In this document: piece by piece, positions 7,301 through 15,500 of the stretch
Numbering within the stretch: the stretch's first letter is position 1
How the letters are laid out: each line of letters begins with the position of its first letter
Assembly: GCA_905235635.1 (NCBI GenBank)
Contig: CAJOMC010000003.1
Coordinates: 79,018 to 115,312, forward strand
DNA: 36,295 nt
Origin: an uncultured Bacilli bacterium
GTDB lineage: Bacteria > Bacillota_I > Bacilli_A > Izemoplasmatales > UBA1188
Direction of reading: 5' to 3'
The notes under the pieces: model-generated
Told to the model about the DNA's origin: nothing
Databases searched by the model: none
The model's input: only the letters and a program-made list of their open reading frames with translations
Made by a program: the position numbers and the translations under genes

Positions 7301-10033
7301 TTAATTGAAACTCAGGCAGTAGGTAAAGATTGTACAGTTAAAAAGCCTGTTGATCCAGTTAAAACTGGTGAATATAAATATTCATTTATTAAATGGGTAA
7401 TTAAAGGCACAGATACTGAATTTGACTTTAATACTAGATTAAATGAAGCAATAGATTTAGAAGCCGTATTTGAAGAATATAGATATAAGATTGTCTACCT
7501 AGTAGATGGTCTTGAATATATAACTAAATATTATGTTGAGAGTAATCCAAGTGTAATTATTGGTGGTGAACCAAGCGTTCCAACTATTGCACATACTACT
7601 GGTTACTGGAAATATTCAGGAGATAGAACTAATAAAGATATCTACGCTAGTGCGAGATATGATGGAATAGCTACTACTCCAACAACTCAAATTAAATTAA
7701 ATAAATTTGAAGGTGCAACAGTTGATATCGCTGATGACCTCACAAGATTCTATTTAAGCTTTGCGGATACAGATGAGCAAGCTAACTGGATATTCACATA
7801 TCCTGTATCTGGTGGTCATGAAAGACAGAATATCACATTCAGTTGGACTGATTCTCAAAGAAACACATTATACTATGTATATTTCGCTGATAACTCTGAA
7901 TTTAAGAATGCATTCATCATTAAGACAGATTCAAAATCAGTTGATTATGTAGGTATTTTTACACCTGGAAAGACTTATTACTGGAAAGTAGTAGGTGTAT
8001 CAACTGGCGCAATATCTGAAGTTGATACATTCACTGTCCTTGATACTCCAGTTAGATGGATTAGTGCTGGTAGTGTATTTAACGTAAGAGATGCGGGTGG
8101 CTGGACCACAACTGACTCTAAGATGGTTAAATACGGCATGCTATACCGTGGTGGACAACTATCAATCGACCAATCTGGTGAAGTATCATATATGAATGAT
8201 TATTCATTTAAGGTATTCGATTATCTTGACATGAAAACTGAGATTGAATTAAGAGGTGACCACCCACATGATTTCGCTCAATTCAATGAATTAGCCCAAG
8301 AAATCAATATAGCTGCGGATAACTATATGGGTATCTTTAATATCAGTGACGCAAGAAAAACTCAATATAGAGAAGCATTTGAATTACTCGCTGATGAATC
8401 AAATTATCCATTCTATTTCCACTGTTCATGGGGAGCTGATAGAACTGGTACCTTTGCATTCCTTGTAAATGGTATGCTTGGTGTTCCATTCGAACAGTTA
8501 GTAGAAGACTATGAATTAACATCATTCTCAAATTCAGGTACAAGAACAAGACTTGGATGGAGTAATGGTGCATTCATGCAAATGTATAATAAATTCATGT
8601 CTGATTATAGAAAGAATGATACTGATACATTAAAGGATGCAGTAACTAACTATCTATTAACTTATATTGGAGTTTCACAAGAAACTATCAATTCTATTAG
8701 AGGTCTTTTACTAGAGGAGAAAACATCTACTCTTGTAACTCATACAGTTACATATATGGTAGATGGTGAAGTATATCAAAGAGCTTTAATCTTTGATGGT
8801 GGATTAATCCAAGAAATAGCTCCAAGATACCTTGAAAAAAATCTAGACTGCTACATGCTTAATGGTGAAAGATTTGACCCTAATACTAAGGTCACATCTG
8901 ATTTAGTGCTTGAAGCTAAATTTGTTGAAACTTTATATGAAGATTATGATGTAGTAACTGTAAGAGATTTAGGTCTTGGTGAATCATATGTTCCAGTCGC
9001 AAGCCTTCATAGTTTTGAAGGAACCTCATCTACTGGCTCAAGAATATTTGAATTCGATTATCTAATTAAAGCCGATGATAAAACATTTAATGATGGTGTA
9101 CATGTAGAAATAGGACTTAATACTTGGGACTGTAAAGCCCATATTTGGTTCTGCGACCTAACATCTATCCATGTATTTATTGATGGTATATCTGCAGATG
9201 GAACTATGCATCCACTTGCGACATATAATCGTAACTTAAAATATGATGAGACATATAGAGTATCTGTCGGTGTAATTATCCCTATTGATGGTGAAAACGC
9301 TGGTAAGAAATTATTCATCATAAAATTAAATGATGAAGTATTAAGCAGTGTAATATGTAACGCAGATATCTCAAATAATTATAATATCGGTATTGCGGGC
9401 ACAGAAGGCGTCTTAAAGAGTACCGATAATAAAAAGACAGTTAAATTTATATCTCAGACTGGTAAGACTTTAGAGACAAAGGAAGTAAGAAGAGGAGAAC
9501 TCGTATCTACTGACCTTAATCCAACATATGAAGGAAAAGTATTCTTAGGTTGGTTTGATGAACTAGGTAACCTTTGGAATTTTGAATCAAATAAAGTATT
9601 AAAGGATATGTCACTATTCGCTAAATTTGGCGATAGAACTATAGATGCTGTAATACTTGATGAAAATAATATTGAGGTTAGCCATGGCTATAAAGTTAAG
9701 ATAGGTCTAATGGTTAAGGATATTCCTTTACCACTTGTACCATCAGATGCCCTTGAGTTTGATGGATGGTACAATGGTAAAACTAAGCTTAATCCAACTG
9801 ACGTCATTACTGAAGATATGGATTTAATCTGTGTATTCAAGGTAGTTGAAAAAGAAGACCCAGTAGATCCTGTTGATCCTATTGATCCTCTTGATCCTAT
9901 TGACCCAGTTGATCCAACTGAACCAAGTGGATGTAAATCATTCGCAAACTCAAGCTTATATATAATTGTTTCACTATTATTTATAAGCCTAATTATACTC
10001 AAGAAAAAGAAACAAGAGAAAGAGAGGATATAA
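4397..10033 (+). CDS. Giant surface protein with calcineurin-like metallophosphatase and tyrosine-phosphatase-like domains
   Basis: The protein has 1878 aa. The signal peptide ends near VKA (residue 30). Domain order follows. An ISVSDL jelly-roll-like module spans about 48-220 and an InlB/Flg_new-type repeat (FVGWFDN) about 225-282. The metallophosphatase runs 304-600 with Asp311-Val-His313, Gly-Asp353, GNHD (Asn386, His387), His461 and GHSH (His495, His497), a complete metal site. A fibronectin III-like domain spans 620-711. A second module (about 715-890) and two more FVGWYT-type repeats follow. Next come another FN3-like domain and a Y_phosphatase3 domain. The latter has NVRDAGG and LYRGGQ, then HCSWGADRTG with Cys1343 and Arg1349 in CX5R. 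A third module, two more repeats, an Asp-Pro linker and the anchor (Gly1845-Cys1846, membrane segment, KKKK) complete it. Both phosphatases appear active. Their substrate (phosphorylated glycan, inositol phosphate or nucleotide) is unknown. Confidence 0.85.
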   Translation: MKRTKLFIILSLIISAVTLSLLTIKPVVKAKEITQDLKAGESFEEPDRISVSDLKSGGKSIGNKLVLDKHKTLTYDKSATYGSLVFEFVSKTTNWSEDGDGAQIHFFSTWQMNGMFWLRPDHLRIAYKIEGKDTSNYIVGDPISNGTHTIEIGRLAIMNGDEYSGIQYYYMKVDGEFWISYRSDDYENTISNTKEEYNSNSLFFTGTVGNVMLDKDWKGSHVTYMVNGTVVDDFMCTDDYLTKPATDPVVEGKTFVGWFDNMGKEWDFKNNQVTDNLILRAGFKGEYSVSDEVYFSDSNYTPILRFLVASDVHIATNPSVRDSNLASTITWAYEIAESNSKYKKLDATLFAGDISDNGDVGNLQTFNDIAKQYLRSDTQFIVSMGNHDFRMASADDSISQFANIFGPVDKHLVINGFHFITLSPDLSEGEHFSESKVEWLDEQLQIAQEADPTKPIFVMQHEHIQGTVYGSDAWYVSELTDVLCKYPQVVDFSGHSHYPLSDPRSIWQGTFTALGTGTMHYYEVGINGYKVTGVFPNDRQGGWSISPHANSAASEFQIIEIDANNAIRVTAYDLASRTVIAQYYIRNAMDDVKFTYSHDERAKDSDLPEFEANQNLELTNVKTKVTLKFRQATCDDIIESYRVKVYQGTELIKTEYILSDYFFHPTPEYIEYTIEGLRSETEYRFEVYAVNVWNVESTSHLSGTITTEYVDYGEEGFGAFDLINVLDIDIPDNNGVLTNIPSESKVYNYPGTSPSYTAVFQYYLITGDLNNKDEFRTQVGTNWEYYTCFWIQTGKFDTVFCGWIYSTKPSDRIKYNIESNKVYKIEYGTIYVSSGEHEGEGLVYLKINDEEVRSFYIPFNEFKSTKYNVSMHISDNYAIADLSLGRTVEYYVDDQKIASKFAISGMTTTPPTAPSKPGLYFVGWYTDPVGGSRVEFDEPIYSDDEVIKLYARYTDTTYDVNFYHEDGTLIETQAVGKDCTVKKPVDPVKTGEYKYSFIKWVIKGTDTEFDFNTRLNEAIDLEAVFEEYRYKIVYLVDGLEYITKYYVESNPSVIIGGEPSVPTIAHTTGYWKYSGDRTNKDIYASARYDGIATTPTTQIKLNKFEGATVDIADDLTRFYLSFADTDEQANWIFTYPVSGGHERQNITFSWTDSQRNTLYYVYFADNSEFKNAFIIKTDSKSVDYVGIFTPGKTYYWKVVGVSTGAISEVDTFTVLDTPVRWISAGSVFNVRDAGGWTTTDSKMVKYGMLYRGGQLSIDQSGEVSYMNDYSFKVFDYLDMKTEIELRGDHPHDFAQFNELAQEINIAADNYMGIFNISDARKTQYREAFELLADESNYPFYFHCSWGADRTGTFAFLVNGMLGVPFEQLVEDYELTSFSNSGTRTRLGWSNGAFMQMYNKFMSDYRKNDTDTLKDAVTNYLLTYIGVSQETINSIRGLLLEEKTSTLVTHTVTYMVDGEVYQRALIFDGGLIQEIAPRYLEKNLDCYMLNGERFDPNTKVTSDLVLEAKFVETLYEDYDVVTVRDLGLGESYVPVASLHSFEGTSSTGSRIFEFDYLIKADDKTFNDGVHVEIGLNTWDCKAHIWFCDLTSIHVFIDGISADGTMHPLATYNRNLKYDETYRVSVGVIIPIDGENAGKKLFIIKLNDEVLSSVICNADISNNYNIGIAGTEGVLKSTDNKKTVKFISQTGKTLETKEVRRGELVSTDLNPTYEGKVFLGWFDELGNLWNFESNKVLKDMSLFAKFGDRTIDAVILDENNIEVSHGYKVKIGLMVKDIPLPLVPSDALEFDGWYNGKTKLNPTDVITEDMDLICVFKVVEKEDPVDPVDPIDPLDPIDPVDPTEPSGCKSFANSSLYIIVSLLFISLIILKKKKQEKERI
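9858..9930 (+). repeat. Asp-Pro-X repeat coding for a stiff linker before the membrane anchor
   Basis: About eight DPV/DPI/DPL triplets, encoded by GATCC-type repeats, sit just before the Gly-Cys anchor of the 1878-aa protein. Such Pro-rich linkers commonly span the cell wall in Gram-positive surface proteins. This supports the view that the protein stays attached by its C-terminus and projects outward. Confidence 0.8.
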
Positions 10034-10036
10034 CTT

Positions 10037-12451
10037 ACGAAAAAATTACACTTAATCTGTAACTCACATATAGATCCTGTTTGGCAATGGGATTGGGCTG
10101 AAGGTACATCTGTCTCTATCTCAACATTCTATCAAGCCGCAAAATTCTGTGATGAATATCCATATATATTCAATCACAATGAATCACTTCTATATGAGTT
10201 TATAGAAAAAAATGATCCAGAGTTATTTAATGATATTAAAAGACTAGTAAAAGAAGGTAAATGGCACATTATGGGTGGCTGGTATCTTCAACCTGATTGT
10301 AATTCTCTATCTGGCGAATCATTCGTTCGCCAGATAGAAGTAGGTAGAAGATATTTTAAAGAGAAATTTGGAGTTACTCCCACTGTCGCAGTTAACTTTG
10401 ATTCCTTTGGTCATTCAACTGGCATGCCACAAATTTTGTCTAAGACAGGACACACTGGTTACCTCTTTTGTCGTCCAATGAAGCAGGAACAGCCTTTCGA
10501 TATGAGAGAATTTATGTGGGTCTCTCCTGATGGCTCAAAGATAAAAGCGGCTAGAGCCGAAGATGATATGGTTTATATCACGCGTTATGGTAAAGCATAT
10601 GAAGATATAAGTCGTAAGGCATCTTACTATAAAGATAAAGAAATTGGTGTTGCGCTTTGGGGAGTAGGTAATCATGGTGGTGTAAACTCTAAAAAAGATT
10701 TAGAAGATGTTGAAAGAATGATTAAAGAAACTAAAGATTACGAAATCATTCATTCAACACCAGAAGCATATTTTAATGATATAAACCCTACCATAGAATA
10801 TATGGGTCCAGTTCAACCAAAGATTATTGGTTCATATACTTCTATGAATAGCCTTAAAGGCTTAAACGCAGAACTAGAAAGAAAATTGTTCAATACCGAA
10901 AAACTCCTTTCAGTATCAGAAATAACAACTTCTTATAAACCAGATTATAAAAAACTAGAAGACGCAACTAAGGCAATGCTTAAAGTTGAGTTTCATGATG
11001 CGCTCTCAGGTACAGTTTGTCCTGATGCAGAAAAGAGCACTGTAGAACTTGGGAAAGGCGCTCTTCAAACCTTAGAAGATCTCTCTATCGAAGCATATCT
11101 TTCTATTATTAATCGCGAAAAGAAAGCGCTTCCTCACGAGAATCCTGTGTTCCTCTTTAACTTTATGCCTTACGAAAGAGAGTGTATCTGTGAGACAGAA
11201 ATACTCCTTATGGATGGACTTTTATCAGATACTGAAGAACTCTATCTAAAAGCATTTGAGGATGGTAAGGAACTTAAGGTACAACGTATCAAAGAGTTAG
11301 GCAATATAAACTATGATAGAAAAAATAGAATGGCCTTTAAGTGCAACCTTAAACCACTAAATATATCTCGTATAGATTTTGTGGTAGAAAAGCGTCCTAA
11401 GACAAATAAACCTATTTTAGAGGGTGATTATATTTATTCTAACTCCCACATGAGCGTTAGAATAAACTCTAAAACAGGTTTACTTGATAGATACATTGTG
11501 GATGGAGTAGAACTCCTTAATGGTGGAGCATTTGAACCAATACTCTCAGTATCTACTGAAAACCCCTGGGGTCATGATTTAATTAGAACCACATCTTCTA
11601 AAACCCCATTTGTATTATCTAAGTGTAATCATGGGATTACACGAGATCTTAAACAAATGAAAGTTATAGAAGATGGAGAATTATTCACTATTATTCAATC
11701 AATATTCGAATCAGGTGATAATGTAGTTATCTTAAATTATAAGATCTATAAAGAAGAAAAATATATAGATGTAAAAGCTACTATCTTCCATAACGATAAA
11801 GATAGAGCGATAGAACTTAAAATACCTGCATCATTTGATGGTAAATTCTTCGCTCAAACAGCTTATTCTATAGAAGAATTCCCTAAAGATAATAATGATA
11901 AACCAACTCAAAGATTTGTTGGTTTTAGGAATAAAGATAATAAAGCCCTAGTAGTCTATAACGATAGCGTGTATTGTTCAATAGCTGATAATAACGATCT
12001 ATATCTTTTATTACTAAATGGTGCAGCTCACGCAGCACATTTAGTAAATGGAAGACCTCTAATAAAAGAAAAAGATCGTTATATCCCATACATAGAGCAA
12101 GGTAAACATGAATTTAACTTTAGACTATCATATGATTCTATGAATAGTCTTGAAAGAAATAGTGATGAATTCTTAAACATCCCATATGGATATAATTATT
12201 ATCCACATGGTGATGGATGCTTAATAGAAAGCTTAGTAGAAGTATCTAATAAAGATATAGCCCTAAAAGCTTTCTATAAAGAAGATAATCATTATATATT
12301 ACGCTTCATTAATAATTCTAGTGTAAGCGCTAACACAAGTGTTAGAGTAAAAGATTTAAGCATTAACCTTAATTTCTCTAAATATGAAGTTAAAACTATC
12401 ATTTATGACCTTGAAAGTCTTAAAGAAAGAAGAAACTTCATAAAGGAGTAA
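10037..12451 (+). CDS. Cytoplasmic GH38 alpha-mannosidase, with ACG where the start codon is expected
   Basis: GH38 enzymes are retaining, Zn-dependent alpha-mannosidases. The motifs seen (numbered from 10037) are His11-Ile-Asp13 in NSHIDPVWQWDW (zinc ligands), Asp122 in NFDSFGHS (nucleophile and zinc ligand) and His320-Asp321 in FHDALSGT (zinc ligand region). A beta-rich C-terminal half follows, giving about 804 aa. There is no signal peptide, so it acts inside the cell on imported oligosaccharides. The first in-frame ATG is at 10271, but starting there would delete the HID zinc motif. The conserved N-terminus begins at ACG (10037-10039) followed by AAA AAA TTA CAC. Only one sense codon (CTT) separates it from the upstream TAA. 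GAGAGG at 10022-10027 gives a 9-nt spacer to ACG. ACG may be a rare start, a mutated ATG, or a sequence error. The family call is certain and the start is not. Confidence 0.9.
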   Translation, partial: TKKLHLICNSHIDPVWQWDWAEGTSVSISTFYQAAKFCDEYPYIFNHNESLLYEFIEKNDPELFNDIKRLVKEGKWHIMGGWYLQPDCNSLSGESFVRQIEVGRRYFKEKFGVTPTVAVNFDSFGHSTGMPQILSKTGHTGYLFCRPMKQEQPFDMREFMWVSPDGSKIKAARAEDDMVYITRYGKAYEDISRKASYYKDKEIGVALWGVGNHGGVNSKKDLEDVERMIKETKDYEIIHSTPEAYFNDINPTIEYMGPVQPKIIGSYTSMNSLKGLNAELERKLFNTEKLLSVSEITTSYKPDYKKLEDATKAMLKVEFHDALSGTVCPDAEKSTVELGKGALQTLEDLSIEAYLSIINREKKALPHENPVFLFNFMPYERECICETEILLMDGLLSDTEELYLKAFEDGKELKVQRIKELGNINYDRKNRMAFKCNLKPLNISRIDFVVEKRPKTNKPILEGDYIYSNSHMSVRINSKTGLLDRYIVDGVELLNGGAFEPILSVSTENPWGHDLIRTTSSKTPFVLSKCNHGITRDLKQMKVIEDGELFTIIQSIFESGDNVVILNYKIYKEEKYIDVKATIFHNDKDRAIELKIPASFDGKFFAQTAYSIEEFPKDNNDKPTQRFVGFRNKDNKALVVYNDSVYCSIADNNDLYLLLLNGAAHAAHLVNGRPLIKEKDRYIPYIEQGKHEFNFRLSYDSMNSLERNSDEFLNIPYGYNYYPHGDGCLIESLVEVSNKDIALKAFYKEDNHYILRFINNSSVSANTSVRVKDLSINLNFSKYEVKTIIYDLESLKERRNFIKE

Positions 12452-12520
12452 TTAATAAAAATAAAACAATATAAAAAGTTAATCTTTTTAACAAAAAAAT
12501 ACATTTAAAAAGGAGAAAAA
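12452..12520 (+). other. Short AT-rich spacer between mannosidase and surface-protein genes
   Basis: The spacer holds a strong AAAAGGAGAA ribosome-binding site just before the ATG at 12521. It also has a weak GTTAA/TTAAC inverted repeat that lacks a downstream T-run. No convincing terminator or promoter is visible, so read-through from the upstream operon is likely. Confidence 0.5.
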
Positions 12521-15500
12521 ATGAAAAGGATTAAACATTTAATTTTTGGAATATTGATGTGTTTAGTTTCTGTAGTGGCTATGTCATTTTTACTTAAAGC
12601 ACCACTAAAAGAAGCAAACGCTCTTGTTTCAATTCCTGAAGGTCAAACTTTAGATGAAAATGTAGATACAATTTCTGTAAGAGATTTGACCCTAGATGGA
12701 GTAACTAATCAGTCTATGATTGCACTCAATGCTGATAGTGGTAAAAGTTATAGTTTTTCTTATAGCGATGGCAACAGCAACCATAACTTAGTACTAAGAT
12801 TTAAGTACGATGTTGTTGATATGTCTGACACTTCAGATAAAAATACTCTTGAAATATATTTCAGAGCTGATGACAAAGTATGGGGTAGCGCTGATGCTAA
12901 TAAGAATGAAATTCTATTTAGAGGTGATGGTGTATATTTCAAAAGATATACCGATTCTTTTAACTATAAAAAAATGGATGCTCTCACTGTTGGCACACAT
13001 GATATTGAGTTTGGTAGAATAGCATTATTAGATGGTGATGGTAACCCAACTGGAAATTACTATGTATACTACATTCTTGATGGCGTTAAACAATATGATA
13101 GTATTACTCCATTAAATTTGGAAAAACTACAAAATAATATGTATATTAGATATGGTAAGACTAATACTAAAAATAGAATGTACGATGCAGATTTATCTTA
13201 TGAAACACCACAATATGTTAGTGTTAGTGATCTTACTAGTGGAGGCAATCCGGTAGGAAATACTGTTCCAGCAAAAGATGTTTCGTATCCATATAATGCT
13301 GCTGAAAGACCTGCTAATCACTCGACAGTATTTGTTGCTAAATTAAACTATCAAGAAGGAGGAGAAGGTGACATTTACATTGTAAATAGTTCCGATAATA
13401 ACTGGGTAAAATATGGTGGATGGGTAAGTATAAGGAGTAATAGGATATATATTGGAATAAATAACTCAGATGGTACACATGATCATAATGGTGAATATTC
13501 TTATCCAAGTGAACTATTAGATGGCTCTATACATAATATTGAATTTGGTAGACTTGCAGTAATGAAAGATGGTGTTTTCCAAAATAGATACCATTTATAC
13601 TTTAAACTAGACGGAGTTATTATTTACGCAATTGATCAAAAAATAGCTTCAGACATTATTGAGGCACAAAGAATACATTTAACTGGTAATCAAAAAATGG
13701 ATTACTCAGATGCCTATACATATGAAGATGCTAAAGAAATTAGTGTTCGTGAATTAAAAGATGGCAATGGAAACTATGTTGGCAACACATTGCTAATTGA
13801 TGGCCAAAAGAATTTATTCTACGATAATGATGACCATGCAGAAAACTACTCGATAGTATTTAAATATAAATATGAATGTCTTGAAAACAAACAAAATCAA
13901 TTCCATTTGACACGTTCAGATGACAAATGGAAGAGTGCAAGTTCGTTTATAATCAATAATGACGATGGAACTAAAGTTAACTTAGGTAAGAGTACTTTAG
14001 AAAATAACGACGCTGGTTTCCACAACATTAGTTATACTATGGTTGTTGGTAAAACATACGATGTAGAGTATGGACGTATTGCACTTATGTATGAAGGTTC
14101 ATTTACTGGTAAGTATCTTGTTTATTTAAAGATTGATAATACTATTGTCAAATATGATATCTTTGCAATTCCACAAAATGTTGTTAAAGGAAACTTAGTA
14201 TTTATCACTGCAGATGGTCAAAATAGAATAAATGACGTATATCAAGAGGAAGAGGCTAAAGAAATTAGTGTAAGCGATCTTAAAGATGGCAATACACTAG
14301 TTGGCAACTCACTACAAATTAATGATCAAAAGAATTTAAGCTATGATAATACTGATCATACAGAAAACTATTCTGTAGTATTTAAATTCAGATATGAAGC
14401 TGTTGAGTTAAAGAACAATCAAATCCATTTATCTAACAGCAATAATAAGTGGGATCAAGCAAGTTCATTCATATTAAATAATAATGGTGGAACTCAAATT
14501 AACTTTGGTAAGAGTTCAAAAACTGCGTCTAATGGACTTGGCTGGTATAATGTAACAATACCTCAAGCATTTGTAGCTGGGACAGTATATGACATTGAAT
14601 TCGGTAGAATTGCTCTTATGGAAGGCACTGAATTTAGTGGTAAATATCATTTATATCTAAAGATTAATAATGTAATCGTTAAAGAAGCATATTTTGCAAT
14701 GCCAGAAGCTATTGCTCAAGGAAATGTAGTATTTATTACTGCTGATGGCCATAATAATATGTATGATATCAATGCTCATTACGAAAATGAAGCACATACA
14801 TTGCAACATCATGAAGCTGTACCTCATACTTGTACAGAAGATGGTACAGTTGAATACTGGTCTTGTTCAAGATGTGGTAAGAATTTTGGTGATGCAAATG
14901 CTGCAAATGAACTTACATCTCTCGTAGATCCAATGGGTCATGCTTTAACTCATCATGAAGCAGTTGATGCTACATGTACAGATGCTGGTTCTAAGGAATA
15001 CTGGTCTTGTTCAGCTTGCAATAAGAACTTTAAAGAAGAAGCATGCGAAAATGAAATAAGCAACTTAGAAGAATATTTGCCAGTAGCTGTTTTAGGACAC
15101 GATTATCAATGGGTAATTGATAAAGAAGCTTCTTATACTGAAACTGGTTTAAGACATAAAGAATGTACTAGATGTCATGATAAACAAGAAGAAGGAACAG
15201 TAATTCCTATGGTTACTTGTGAACATGATCTTGAACCACTTGAAGGTACTGCTGCAACTTGTACAACAGCCGGCTCAAAATCATACTATGAATGCAGTAT
15301 ATGTCATAGATATTATGAAGATGATAAAGGACAAGTAGAAATTACTGATTTAGAAGCATATCTACCTATTGCTGCACTCGGACATTCATTTGGTGAATGG
15401 GTAGAAGAAGTTCCTGCAACTTGTACAGAAGATGGTGTTAAAGCACATAAAGATTGTTCAGTATGTCATAAACATTTTGATGCTGATGGAAAGGAAATCG

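Noticed and set aside
9688-10002. Minus-strand open frame with Gly-Ser repeats
   Set aside because: It is the mirror of the Asp-Pro linker and membrane anchor on the + strand. It has no ribosome-binding site and no independent support.
10271-10273. ATG as start of the alpha-mannosidase
   Set aside because: It would cut off the conserved NSHIDPVWQWDW zinc motif, which is encoded in frame upstream.
12465-12500. Terminator between the mannosidase and the 1795-aa surface protein
   Set aside because: The GTTAA/TTAAC stem is only about five A/T-rich pairs and is followed by A's, not T's, on the + strand.
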